In this document: positions 44,158 to 55,265 of the stretch, piece after piece
Layout of the letters: every line of letters starts with the position of its first letter
Position numbering within the stretch: position 1 is the stretch's first letter
Assembly: GCA_016709875.1 (NCBI GenBank)
Contig: JADJLZ010000011.1
Location: 186,001-250,000 of the forward strand
Direction: 5' to 3'
Length of the DNA: 64,000 bases
Source: Planctomycetota bacterium
Lineage (GTDB): Bacteria > Planctomycetota > UBA1135 > GCA-002686595
Made by a program: the position numbers and the translations under genes
Notes under the pieces: generated by a model
What the model saw: only the letters and a program-made list of their open reading frames with translations
Database searches by the model: none
What the model was told of the DNA's origin: nothing

Positions 44158-46972
44158 GCGCCTCATCCGCGGACACGCTTGCGCTTGCAGAGCGCCTCGA
44201 AGCCCGCGTGACCCTTGAGCGCGTCGAGGCGCGGGTCGAGGACCAGCGCGCGCAGCGCGAAGGGTGCCGGGCGCGAGAGGTAGTCCTCGAGCGTGGACAC
44301 GGCCTCGTCCAGCGCCCCGACGCGCAGCTCGGTGTAGAAGCGGTCGAGCAGCAGTGCGCCTCCGACGATCGTATCGCGCTCGACGGGCAGCATCTGCGTC
44401 GCGCGCCGCGCCTCGCAGCGTCCCGCTGGCCGAGGCCAGCGAGTGCCAGCGCAAGAGGCGCGCGGGCGCGGGCGTCCTCCGGATGGGCCTGGACCTGCGC
44501 TAGCGCAGCGTCGCGCGCGGTTTCGTACTCGCGCTGCGCGCTGGCCACGTCGCCGCCGAGATCTTCGGTGATCGCAACGAGGAGCGCGCGCGAGTACTCG
44601 TACCAATGACTCGAAAGACGCTCCGGGATCGCATCGAGCTCGGAGCGCGCGACTGCGAGGTCGTGCGCCAGGATTCGCAGGCGCCAGCGGTGGATCAACC
44701 CCTCAGGGTTGCCCTTGCCTTTCTCGACGGCGACGCGCTCTAGGACTTCCGGATCGACGCGCCCGTCGCGATTGATGACGCAGAGCGCGTAGTAGAAGTC
44801 GCCTTCGGGGGCTCCGGTCAGCGCATGGTCGAGTTCGAAATGTCGGATGCCCTCGTCGTAGCGCCCGAGGAAGAGCAGCGTGATCGCCAGATCGAAATGC
44901 AGGCCTGCCTCGCGCGGCGAGAGGTCCACCGCGCGCGCGAACTCGCTCGCGCTCTCGTCCCACTTCCCGATGCGCCTGAGGAGGACTGCGCGGGCGTGCA
45001 AGAGATCCAGCGAACCCGGCAGGCCGCGCTCGGCGATCTCGTACTCGCCCTTTGCCGCCTCGTAGTCCCGGCTGAAGTAGTGCAACCGGCCGAGGGACAA
45101 GTGCGCCTCGGGGAGTTCGGGCTGGAGTTCGAGAGCGCGCTGCGCCGCGTCGAAAGCGGACGCGAGGATTTCCGAGTTCGTCGGCTCGAACAGCCAATAG
45201 AGGACTCCGCGGGCCTGCGCCAGACTCGCCCAAGCCTGCGCGAAACGCGGGTCGAGGGTCACGGCCGACTCGAGGGCGGCGATGCTCTGGCGGAGCGCGG
45301 CGGAGGTCTCCTTGTTCGCCAGGGCCTGCCCGGTCAGGTACGCGTCGTAGGCCTTGTCGTTCGTCGTCGGAATGCTGCGCAACTGCCGCTTGTCCGCGGG
45401 CGAGAGTTGCGCCTGCAGTGCGCGCGCGATCGCCTCGGCGATCTCGCTCTGCACGGCGAAGAGGTCCTTGCTCGTGAGCTCGCGGTTGTAGCTCTCCGCC
45501 CACAGGCTGTCTTCGCTCAAGGCGTCGTGCAGCGTCAGGTTGAAGCGCAACGCATTGCCCGAGCGCTGCACCTCGCCGGAGAGGATGGAGCTCACGCCGA
45601 GCTCGGCTCCGATCTGGCGCAAGGGCTTCTGCGTCGCGGCGTACTCCAGCACGGAGGTGCGTGCGATCACCTTGAGCGAGCCGATCTTCGCCAGACGCGT
45701 CAGCACGTCGCTGTGCAGGCCTGCGGCGAAGGTCGCGTCCTCGGCCGAGCCGCCGAGGTTCGTGAAGGGCAGCACGGCCAGCGCCCGGCGCTCGGCCGCG
45801 GCCGGTGCGCCCGAGGGCTGCGGGTGCGTCGCGCGCCAGCCGAGCCAGCCGCCGATCGCGAGCACCGCGACGGCCGCCGCCGAGAGCGCGATGCGCTGCC
45901 CGCCGCGCGCTTGCGCCGGTGGCACGAGCCCGCTGTCGGTCGTGCGCTTGAAATGGCGCAGATCCGCGGCGAGGTCGTTCATCGTCTGGTAGCGCTCGCC
46001 GGGCTCCTTGCGCAGCGCCTTCGCCACGCAGGCGACGAACTGCGCCGGCAGGTCCGCGCGCAGGCGCGCGAGCGGGTCGGGCTCGCGGTGGATCACCGCG
46101 TCCATGACCTCCATCACGGTCTCGCCGCGGAAAGCGGCGCGAGCCGCGGCCATCTCGTAGAGCAGGCTCCCGAAGGAGAAGATGTCGCTGCGCACGTCGA
46201 TCGGCTTGCCCAGCGCCTGCTCGGGCGACATCGCGCCCGGCGTGCCGAAGATCGCACCCTGCATGGTCAGGGTCGTGGTCTTCCTCTGCTGTGGTGCGTT
46301 CGAACCCTCGTGCAGGATCTTCGCCAGCCCGAAGTCGAGCAGCTTGGCGTGGCCGCGCGGCGTGACCATCACGTTGGCCGCCTTCAGGTCGCGATGCACG
46401 ATGCCGCGCTCGTGCGCGTAGGCAATCGCGTCGGCGAGCGGCAGCGCGAGGTCGACGATCTCGACCAGCGTGAGCGGGCGTTCAGCAATGCGCTCCTGCA
46501 GCGTGCTCCCCTCAACCAGCTCGAAGGCGATGAAGTCGCGTCCGTCGACCTCGCCGACCTCGAAGATCTGCGTGATGTTGGGGTGGCTGAGCTGCGCGAC
46601 GGCGCGCGCTTCGCGCAGGAAGCGCGCACGACGCTCCGGATCCGCGCGCAGTTCCTCGGGCAGAGCTGATCGCGACGCGACGCTCGAGGCGCGAGTCGCT
46701 CGCAGGTGCACCTCGCCCATGCCGCCTGCTCGAGCTTGCCGAGCAGGGTGTAGGGACCCAGGTGCTGCTCGGGGGACTCCGGGGGCATCTGCACGAGGTT
46801 ACTGGGAGAGGCAGAGCGGGGCAACGACGCGGCAGTGGCGGTCCGCTACACTCGCCGCACTTGCCCCTCGACTCCGGAAGCACGCTCGCGCACTACACGA
46901 TTCTCGCCCCGCTCGGGGCCGGCGCGATGGGAGAGGTGTACCGCGCGAAGGACTCGAGACTCGGGCGCGAAG
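44110..46972. repeat. 49-bp direct repeat flanking the minus-strand kinase
   Basis: 44110-44158 and 46924-46972 are identical for 34 bases, then differ at two adjacent bases before matching again. Both encode the same kinase glycine loop (GAMGEVYRAKDS). They bracket the inverted kinase-TPR gene. Recombination between them, or insertion of the gene into a kinase, could explain the fragment at 44074. Confidence 0.85.
44163..46788 (-). pseudogene. Ser/Thr kinase-TolB-like-TPR gene with several frameshifts
   Basis: Reading the minus strand, the parts are: kinase domain (HRDLKAANVMVTPRGHAKLL, DFGLAK, AMSPEQALG), one membrane span (ALSAAAVAVLAIGGWLGW), a TolB/adenylate-cyclase-like domain (AVLPFTNLGGSAEDATFAAG), then TPR repeats. 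The N-terminal 30 codons need about three frame changes near 46727, 46700 and 46670 to join the GPYTLLGKLEQ start to GGMGEV and then to LPEELRAD. A fourth, near 44410, joins GQRDAARR to MLPVERDTIVGG at the C-terminus. Every domain remains recognisable. Disruptions at both ends could be sequence error or decay. Intact relatives phosphorylate Ser/Thr and bind partners via TPR. Confidence 0.75.
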
Positions 46973-49514
46973 TCGCGATCAAGGTGCTGCCGGAGCACTT
47001 CGCCGACGACGAGGAGCGCTTGCGCCGCTTCGAGCGCGAGGCGAAGTCGCTCGCGACCGTGAACCACCCGAACGTGGCGCAGATCTTCGGTGTGGATCAG
47101 GTCGGTGACACCTGCTTCCTCGTGCTCGAACTCGTGCTGGGCGAGACGCTCGAGGAGCGCCTGAAGCGTGGAGCGCTGCCGCTCGCCGAGACGCTCGACA
47201 TCTGCAAGCAGCTCGCCGAAGGTCTCGAAGCGGCGCACGAGGCCGGCGTGATTCACCGCGACTTGAAACCGGCGAACATCCGCCTCACGCCCGAGGGCAA
47301 GGTCAAGGTGCTCGATTTCGGTCTCGCCAAACCCGCGAACGAAGGCCAGAGCGGCTCCTCGACCGACAGCGTGCTCTCGACCGAGGCCGGCCGCCTGCTC
47401 GGCACCCCGACGTACATGGCCCCCGAACAAGCGCGCGGCAAGTCGATCGACAAGCGCGTCGACATCTGGGCTTTCGGCTGCGTGCTGTACGAGTGCTTGA
47501 CCGCGAAACGCGCCTTCGCGGGCGAGACGCTGACCGACGTCTTCGCCGCCGTGATCGAGCGCGAGCCCGACTGGACGAAGCTGCCCGCCGCGACTCCGGC
47601 GCGCGTGCGCGAGTTGCTCGCGCGCTGTCTCGAGAAGGATCTCGCGAACCGTCAGCGCGGAGCGGGCGATGCCTTGGATCTGCGCGCGGCGCGCGAACCC
47701 GATCGAAACAGCGCTCAACCGACGGTTCTGTGCTCGTCGCCTGGGGCTTCGCGGCGCTCGCGCTCGCGGCGGGAGCCTGGGGCTGGCTGCGCCGCCCCGG
47801 CGAGGGCCCGAGCGCTCCGCTCTCTGGCAGCACGCGCACGCTGCGCTTCGAGCACGTATTGCCGCACGGAATCAGGCTCTGCCCGAGCGATCGCCTGATG
47901 AACGAGATCGCGATCTCGCCCGACGGCTCGCGCATCGTGTACATCGTCGAGGAGGGCGGGAAGACGGCGGTCTACTCGCGCCAGCTCGGGGATCCGCAAG
48001 CGCAACGGCTCGACATCGGCAGGGACGTTCGCGGGCCGACGCTCTCGCCCGACGGGACTTGGTTGGCCTTCTTCGAGAACTTCGACACGCTGATGCGTGT
48101 GTCGCTCTCCGGCGGGCCGCCGCAGCGGATCGCGACCGTGCCGCGGCCCTCGGGCACCGTGGCGTGGCTCGCGGACGGCAAGCTCCTGTACGCCGAGATG
48201 GACGTCAAGCGCGTCGTGGAGGTCGACGTCGCGAAAGGCTCCAGACGCGTCGTCGCCCAGCTGCAGCGCGCGTTCGAGGGCTTCGAGAACGTGGCCGCGT
48301 CTCCAGACCCCGACTGGGTCCTCGCCGACGGCTGGAATGGGATGGCCGTCTCCGACTACCGCGTGATGGCCGTTCACCGCACGAGCGGCGCGCTCGAGGT
48401 ACTGGTGGAGAATGCCTCCAATCCGGCCGTGGTCGGCGACGACATCCTCATCTTCCAGCGTGGCGCGGCGCTGTTCGCGATGCGCTTCGACTTTCACGCC
48501 AGGCGCGCGCTCGGCGAGGCACGGCTGGTCTTCCCGGGCGTCTCGACGGATCGCTGGGGCGGCAGCTCGCAGTTCGCGGTCTCGCCCGAGGGCACGCTCG
48601 TCGTGGTGCCTGGCAAGCGCCGCGGAGAGGGACGGCGCATCGTCTGGACGAGCCCTGACGGCACGATCGAACCGATCAGTTCCGAGCCGGACGCCTTTTC
48701 GCAGAACCTCGATCTCTCCCGCGCTGGGAACGCGCTGGTCGTCGGCACCTTGCGCAACCGCGAGGAGCTGTGGAGCCTCGACCTCGTCGGCCGCAGCATG
48801 TCGCCGGTGGTCGTTGGCGAGTCGATGGGGTGCAGTCTCTCTCCGCGCGGGGACACCGTCTTCTACGGCATCAACACCGAAGACGGCGGCGAGCTGCGCA
48901 GCATGCGGCTGGGTAGCGGCGCCACCACGATCCTGGCCAAGGGCAGGTACCACCCCACGAGCGTCAGCGCGGAGGGTCGCCACGTGCTGCTCTGGGGCAA
49001 TCTCGATCCGGCGCAGTCGGACAACTGGGACATCCTCTCGCTGGACACCGCGCTCGAACCGCCGCAACTCGTGCCCTGGATCGCGACGCCGGCACGCGAG
49101 TCCAATGCCAGCCTCTCCCCAGACGACAAGTGGCTTGCGTACCAGTCGGACCGCGCCGGTCGCACGGAGATCTTCGTGCGCGCCTGGCCGGATGGCCAGC
49201 GCGACTGGAAGGTCAGCGCCGGCCCGGGCGAGGAGCCGCGCTGGTCGCCCGACGGCCAGACACTCTATTACCTCGACGGGGCGCGGTTGATGGCGGTCGA
49301 TCTCGTGCTCACCGATGAGCAGAGCGTCAGCGTGGGTGCTGCGCGCGAAGTCTTGGCCAACATGGCCTTCGCCGAGTTCCAAAAGTACGGCGTCGGCCGC
49401 GACGGACGCATCGCGATGGTCCAACTCGCGGACTGGGAGCTCGCGGAGAGCCGGCTGCAGGTCGTCGTGGGCTGGGCCGCGGAGCTCGAACGCGTGCTCG
49501 CTCCCACGCGCTAG
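46861..49514 (+). CDS. Ser/Thr kinase with WD40-like beta-propeller, frameshift near 47720
   Basis: A receptor-type kinase: catalytic domain at residues 10 to about 270 (GAGAMGEVYRAKDS, VAIKVLP, HRDLKPANI, DFGLAKP, GTPTYMAPEQARG), a membrane span (VLVAWGFAALALAAGAWGWL) and a C-terminal PD40/TolB-type propeller (NEIAISPDGSRIVYIVEEGG, LSPDDKWLAYQSD, PRWSPDGQTLYYLD). The kinase part is in one frame, and the membrane span and propeller in another, with the change between about 47695 and 47735. It could be error or a broken gene; the intact form would couple extracytoplasmic sensing to phosphorylation. TTG start, with TACACT eight bases upstream. No in-frame ATG precedes the domain. Confidence 0.78.
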
Positions 49515-49526
49515 AATTCACAGCAC

Positions 49527-52115
49527 ATGAGCCAGGATCCCGGTCTGTTCGAGCGCGCACTCGAGGAGTGCCTGGAGGCTTTCGAGAGCGGCGATGCGAG
49601 CGCGCTCGAGGCGGTGCTCGGCCGTCATCCCGCGCACGCCGCGCAGTTGCGTTCGCAAGTCGAGCGCCTGCATCGCCTCGGCTTGCTCGGCGAGGACGAG
49701 AACCCGCCGGCCCCCGCGCCCGAGGAACTGGCCGGGTACCGCCTCCTGCGGCGCATCGGCGAGGGCGGGATGGGGCTCGTCTGGGAGGCGCAGGATCCCA
49801 AGCTGCAGCGGCGCGTGGCGCTCAAGATGATCCGGCCCGAGCAGCTCTGGTTTCCCGGCGCGCGCGAGCGTTTCCGCCGCGAGGTCGACGCGACCGTGCG
49901 CCTGCAGCACCCCGGGATCGTGCCCGTGCACGCGGTCGGCGAGGAGGGCGGCGTGCCCTTCTACACGATGGAACTGCTCGACGGCTGCACGCTGGCCGAG
50001 GTGCTGCGCGCGCTCGAAGGGCGCGATCCCGCGCAGCTCACGGGCGCGGATCTCGCGCGCGCGATCGACGCGGCGGTGCCGCCGCGCGAGGGCCAGGAGC
50101 GCGGCCGCGGCGGCGCGGTCTTCGAGGGCAGCTGGGTCGCGGCCTGCGTGCTGATCGCGCGCCAGGTGGCCGAGGCGCTCGAGCACGCCCACGGGCGCGG
50201 CCTCGTGCACCGCGACGTGAAGCCTTCGAACATCGCGATCACGCGCGCGGGGCGCGCGATGCTGCTCGACTTCGGCCTGGCGCGCGATCCGCAGGCCGAC
50301 CGCATGACGCGCACGGGCGGCCAGCCGGGCTCGCTGCCGTACATGTCGCCCGAGCAGGCGGCCGGCGAGCGCGTGGTGGACGCGCGCAGCGACATCTACT
50401 CGCTGGGCCTCGTGCTGCAGGAGCTCTTGACGCTCTCGCCGATGTTCGAGGAGGAGTCGCAGGAGGCCATGCGCCGGCGCATCCTCGCGGGCGACCTCGC
50501 CTCGCCGCGCGCCCGCAACCGCGGCGTGCCGCGCGAGCTCGAGATCGTCTGCCGCGTGGCGACCGCGCGCGAACCCGGAGCGCGCTACGCGACGGCCGAG
50601 GACTTCGCCATCGATCTTGGGAACGTGCTCGCGCAGCGCCGGATCGAGGCCTGCAGTCCTGGCGCGTTGCTCGCGCTCGTGCGCTGGATCGAGCGCCATC
50701 CGCGCGTAAGCGCCGCGCTGTTGACGGCCGTGCCGCTCGCGCTCGCGAGCCTGGGCGCGCTGGCCTGGACGCAGAAGCGCGGTCGCGACGAGGTGCTGCG
50801 CCTCGCGGACGTGCGGCGGCTCGCGGACCTCGACCGCGATGCGCATCAGCTCTGGCCCGCGCTGCCCGCGCGCGTCCCCGACCAGGAGCGCTGGCTTGCG
50901 CGCGCCGAGGACTTGCTCTCGCGCTCCACGGAACACGAAGCCGCGCTGGCTGCGCTCGAGCGCGCACCGGGCGCGCAGCAGACGGCCGAGGGTGCCTGGC
51001 AGTTCGCGTCGACCGAGGAACTCTGGCGCCACGACACGCTCGCGGAGCTGGTTCAAGGCCTCGCGGGCATCCGGGAGCCGGCTCACGGGCTGATCGCGGA
51101 CGTGCGCGCGCGCCTCGCGTTCGCGCGCTCGATCGAGGAGCGCAGCCGCACGGGAGCGGAGGCGCGCAAGCTCTGGGACGAGGCCGTGCGCTCGATCGCC
51201 GACCGCTCGCAGTGCCCCGCCTACGAGGGCCTCGCCCTCGCTCCGCAACTCGGCCTCCTGCCGATTGGACGCGACAAGGACTCGGCCCTGTGGGAGTTCG
51301 CGCACCTCGCGAGCGGCGCGCCGGCGGAGCGCGACTCGGACGGGAAGCTCGTGCTGAAACCCGAGACGGGCTTCGTGCTGGTGCTCGTCCCGGGCGGCCG
51401 CTTCCGCATGGGCAGCCCGACCGATCCGGACGACCCGGATCGCGACAAGCAGGCCTCCGAGGACGAGTCGCCGGCGCACGAGGTCGAGCTCGCGCCCTAC
51501 TTCCTCTCGAAGTACGTCGCGACGATTGCGCAGTGGGAGCGCCTCAGCGGCAAACCGCAGACCGACAGCCCCGAGATTTCCGCCGGGCCGCTGTACCCCG
51601 CCTCGAACATCAGCTGGGAGGAGGCGTAGAGCATCTTCGCGCACCTGGCGCTCGCGCTCCCGACCGAGGCGCGCTGGGAACGCGCGGCCCGCGCGGATAC
51701 GACGACGCCCTGGTGGACGGGCGGCCAGAAGGAGACGCTCCAGGGCGCGGGAAACCTGCTCGATGCGACCGTTGCTCGCAAGACGAACGCGGCGGGCCGG
51801 CCGTACGAGGCCTGGCTCGAGGACGGCTACGTGTACACCGCGCCAGTGAACACCTTCCTCGCGAACCCGTACGGCTTCCACGACATGTGCGGGAACGTCA
51901 GCCAATGGTGCCTCGACCGCTACGGCCCGTACACGCTCGAGGTCCGGCCGGGCGATGGCGAGCGCCTCGTGGAGAAGGCACCCACGCGAGTGATCCGCGG
52001 CGCTTCCTGCGCGCGCCTCGCGATCCTCGCGCGCGCCGCGGTGCGCGCGGGCTTCGTGCCCGACTACCGCTACTGGGCGCTCGGCGTGCGGGCGGCGCGC
52101 GCGATCGATCCCTAG
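49527..52115 (+). CDS. Ser/Thr kinase with sulfatase-modifying-factor (FGE) domain, interrupted by in-frame TAG
   Basis: A kinase (residues 70-380; IGEGGMGLVW, VALK lysine K100, HRDVKPSN, DFGLAR, PYMSPEQA) with a membrane span near residues 395-412 and a C-terminal SUMF1/FGE-like domain (VPGGRFRMGSPTD, YPASNISWEEA, then NPYGFHDMCGNVSQWCLDRY, VIRGASCARL). At codon 701 (51627-51629) an in-frame TAG interrupts the FGE domain; the same frame resumes immediately and continues to 52113-52115. The usual residue here is glutamine (WEEAQ), so CAG to TAG would explain it. It may be a mutation, error or read-through site. TAGAAT lies nine bases upstream of the ATG. The end overlaps a convergent sigma-factor gene by four bases. 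Confidence 0.82.
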
Positions 52116-52705
52116 TCGGGGCTGCCGCCCATCTCGACCGAGAGCCGCGCGAGCGCGCGGCGCAGGAGGCCGCGCGCCGCGGCCTCGTTGCAACCGAGGA
52201 GTTGGGCGATGCGCGCGTGGGGCAGGCCGACGACGCGCGCGAGCAGGATCGCTTGGCGGTAGTCCTCGGGCAGGCGCTGCAGCGCCTCCTCGGCGCGCTC
52301 GAGCTCCTCGCGCCCGGCGGCCTCGCGGCTGGGCGTCGCGAGCCAGGCGTAGCCCGCGCGCAGCATCTCCGCCTCGGAGACCGAGCTCTGCGCGTACCCG
52401 CCGGCGCGCTTGGCGCGCCCGTGGTAGCGCGCGCGGTCGAGGATCTTGCGTTCGGCCGCCAGAAACAGCCAATGGCGGAAGTTCTGCTCGTCCTCGTAGT
52501 CGTGCTGCGCGAGGTCCTGGAGCACCTCGCGGCAGGCCGACTGCGCCAGATCGAAGCACTCTTCGCGCTTCAGGATCGCGTTGCCGGCGCGGGCGCGGAC
52601 GAAGGCAACGAGGCCCGGGAGGTGGCGCGCGAAGAGCTCGTCGAGGGCGCTGGAACTGCCCTTCGAGGCCTCCAGGACGATCTTTTCGTGGCGGTCGGGC
52701 TGCAC
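52112..52705 (-). CDS. ECF-family RNA polymerase sigma factor
   Basis: A 197-residue ECF sigma factor: sigma2 region (LDELFARHLPGLVAFVRARA, CFDLAQSACREVL, NFRHWLFLAAERKILDRAR) and sigma4 helix-turn-helix (RLPEDYRQAILLARVVG, RIAQLLGCNEAAARGLLRRA). The DYRQAI and ARGLL features fit the planctomycete-style ECF group often coded beside Hanks kinases with FGE domains; here the kinase-FGE gene converges directly on it. Stop codons of the two genes share the CTAG at 52112-52115. No anti-sigma gene adjoins. Confidence 0.87.
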   Translation of the reverse strand: MQPDRHEKIVLEASKGSSSALDELFARHLPGLVAFVRARAGNAILKREECFDLAQSACREVLQDLAQHDYEDEQNFRHWLFLAAERKILDRARYHGRAKRAGGYAQSSVSEAEMLRAGYAWLATPSREAAGREELERAEEALQRLPEDYRQAILLARVVGLPHARIAQLLGCNEAAARGLLRRALARLSVEMGGSPD

Positions 52706-52815
52706 GGATGGAGCCTACCACACGATTCGGGATGCGATTTTCGCGGATTCCGGCGCACGCGCGGCCCGGACCGGCGCGCAGGCAGGGGTAGGTCCACCCC
52801 GAAAGCCAGCCCCCC

Positions 52816-55116
52816 ATGAAGCAACTCCTCCAGGCCAGCGCGCTCTTCCTCCTCTCGTTTCCTGCGCTTGCGGTCCAGCAGCGCGTGCAGCCGGCTTCCG
52901 GTCCGCTCTTGGATCCCGAGCGCGTCTACATGGACGAGCCGGGCGACGCTCACGTCTGGGCGCGCACGGAGAGCTACAAGGCGAGCTTCGGCGCGGAAGG
53001 GGCGACGTTCGTCCCGTTCCTCGGGTCGAAGGCGCCGCACAACTACCCACTCGGGTTCCACGTGATCGGTTGCGAGGCCGGTGTCGCGCCCTCGCCCTCG
53101 CAAATCGGGGCAGTGGAGCGCATCGAGTACGAGCGCGGCGGGCTGATCGAGCGCTACGACCTCGCTCCCGGCTGGATCGAGCAGAGCTTCGTCTTGCGCG
53201 AGCGGCCGGCGGCGGGGGACTACACGCTGCGCATCGGCGTCGAGAGCGAGCTCGCGGGCCGGCTCGAGGCGGGCGAGATCCTCTTCTCGAACGAGCTCGG
53301 CGGCGTGCGCTACGGCCGCGCGACGGCGATCGATGCGCTGGGGCGCACGGCGGACGTGCCGGCGCTGCTGCACGAGGGCGAGATCGAGCTCGTCGTGCCG
53401 GGCGCGTTCCTCGCGGATGCACAGGCGCCGATCACGATCGATCCGATCGTGTCCACGTTCACGATCGGGCTGGTCACGACGGACGACTACGCCACGGACA
53501 CGGCCTACGACCTCACGACGGACCACTTCGTTGCGACGCTCATGCTCGAGTTCAGCCTGACCGACCACGACATCGTGAATCGCATCCTCTCGTCGACTGG
53601 GACGTGGCTGTGGGCCTACTTCGTGGACAGCAGTGCGACCGACTGGCGCTACCCGCATGTCGCCAACAACGGGGGCGCGGACCAGTTCCTGACCGTGGCC
53701 CAGGTCGGGACGGTCGGCTCCTGGAACGTGTACGGTCGCACGGCGACGGCTTCGAACGGAACCCAGGGAACGACGTTCCTGATCAGCGGGGCGGAGTTCG
53801 GCGACAAGCACTCCGCCCAAGTCGGCGGCGATCCGAACCCGAGCGGAACGACGTACTACTGCGTCGTCTGGACGAACGAGCAGGCCGGCAATGGCGACAT
53901 CCACTACCAGCTCATCCGGCCCGACGGGACGAAACTCTTCACGCTCACGCAGACGCTCGACGGCAGCACTCAAGACAACGGCGGCCCGAACATCTCGAAG
54001 TCGAACGGCAACCCGCCGACGGCGACGCAGGAGTGGAACGTCGCCTGGACCCGCAGCCTCTCGTCGACGAATCATGACATCTACGCGGCCCAGATCCACC
54101 GCGACGGTTCGATCACCTCGCCCGTGTTCGCCGTGTCCACGGGGTCGGCGAACGACGACATCGGGGCCTGCGTGTCCTCGCTGGACGACCAGGCGAGCGG
54201 GACCCGCAACTGGATGGTCGCATGGACGCGGCGGACGGCGGCCGACTGGGACACTCGCGGCGCGGTCTTCAACGGCTCGTCCTTCGTGACCTTCCAGACG
54301 AACCTCGCCGCGCTCGAAGACAACGCTGGGTCGGGGACCCTTTCCCTGTTCCAGGAAACCGCAGCCCTCGAGTGCGACGGCTCCAAGTTCACGCTGACCT
54401 ACGCCGAATACAACTCGAGCCAAACCAGCGCGGACTCCTACGTCGCGACCTTCGACCTCGTTGCCAACCAGATCCAGGTGCAAGAGCCGCATATCATGGC
54501 TCAGCCCGACTCCCTTGGAGGCGCAATTACCTCGGAGCGCAGCGGTGGGGGCGCGAGAGGCCGCTGCCTGATGGTCGGTTACACCGTCCCCACGGGTGGT
54601 GCGGTCGACGGCTTCGCTGCGCTCTACGACGTCCCGGCCTTCTACCGCTTCTGCCTGCCGGGCACCGACGTGATCGCCTGCCCTTGCGGAAACGCGCCAG
54701 GCAGCCCCACTCGCGGCTGCAACAACTCGACTGGTACGGGCGGGGCGATGATCGCCGCGAGCGGCTTGCCCGCGCAGGACACGGTCGTCCTCGGCGCGTC
54801 GGCGATGCTCCCGACCTCGACCTGCATTTTTCTGCAGGGCAGCACGATCAGCACGAACGGCGTCGGCTTTGGCGACGGCGTGCGCTGCGCGGCGGGGACG
54901 CTCAAGCGCTTGTACGTGAAGACGGCTTCGAGCGGCTTCGCGACCGCGCCGAACGCGGGAGATCCGAGCATCAAGACACGCTCGGCGGCGCTCGGGGATC
55001 CGCTGGGCATCGGTACGCAGCGCGTCTACCAGATCTACTACCGCGACCCGCAGAACTTCGGCTGCGCCTCGCCGGCGACCTTCAACATCACTCCTGCGCT
55101 GCTGATCGAGTGGTGA
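52816..55116 (+). CDS. Large exported protein with planctomycete CPCGN tail
   Basis: A 766-residue exported protein (signal MKQLLQASALFLLSF). Most of it is beta-rich with no recognised catalytic motif. Near the C-terminus the cysteine-rich CPCGNAPGSPTRGCNNS, followed by SGLPAQDTVVLGASAMLPT and GDGVRCAAGTLKRLYVKT, matches a domain I associate with many exported proteins of the Poly30/UBA1135 planctomycete lineage. It probably sits in or on the envelope. Function unknown, but the tail is a useful lineage marker. Confidence 0.7.
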   Translation: MKQLLQASALFLLSFPALAVQQRVQPASGPLLDPERVYMDEPGDAHVWARTESYKASFGAEGATFVPFLGSKAPHNYPLGFHVIGCEAGVAPSPSQIGAVERIEYERGGLIERYDLAPGWIEQSFVLRERPAAGDYTLRIGVESELAGRLEAGEILFSNELGGVRYGRATAIDALGRTADVPALLHEGEIELVVPGAFLADAQAPITIDPIVSTFTIGLVTTDDYATDTAYDLTTDHFVATLMLEFSLTDHDIVNRILSSTGTWLWAYFVDSSATDWRYPHVANNGGADQFLTVAQVGTVGSWNVYGRTATASNGTQGTTFLISGAEFGDKHSAQVGGDPNPSGTTYYCVVWTNEQAGNGDIHYQLIRPDGTKLFTLTQTLDGSTQDNGGPNISKSNGNPPTATQEWNVAWTRSLSSTNHDIYAAQIHRDGSITSPVFAVSTGSANDDIGACVSSLDDQASGTRNWMVAWTRRTAADWDTRGAVFNGSSFVTFQTNLAALEDNAGSGTLSLFQETAALECDGSKFTLTYAEYNSSQTSADSYVATFDLVANQIQVQEPHIMAQPDSLGGAITSERSGGGARGRCLMVGYTVPTGGAVDGFAALYDVPAFYRFCLPGTDVIACPCGNAPGSPTRGCNNSTGTGGAMIAASGLPAQDTVVLGASAMLPTSTCIFLQGSTISTNGVGFGDGVRCAAGTLKRLYVKTASSGFATAPNAGDPSIKTRSAALGDPLGIGTQRVYQIYYRDPQNFGCASPATFNITPALLIEW

Positions 55117-55265
55117 ACCGGCGGAATCGTTCACGAAAAGGTTGCTCCGGGCGACACTCGGAAAGCTTTGCCGTCCCGCAGCGTGCGCATGCGCTCTAGT
55201 GCTACACGCCTGTACTTGACCCACGGAGCCCATCCAGCCGAAATGGAGATTCCCCGGCGGGCCCC

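Noticed and set aside
44036..44160. A complete small kinase gene
   Set aside because: Only the glycine-loop region is present; it ends within 28 codons and lacks any catalytic residues.
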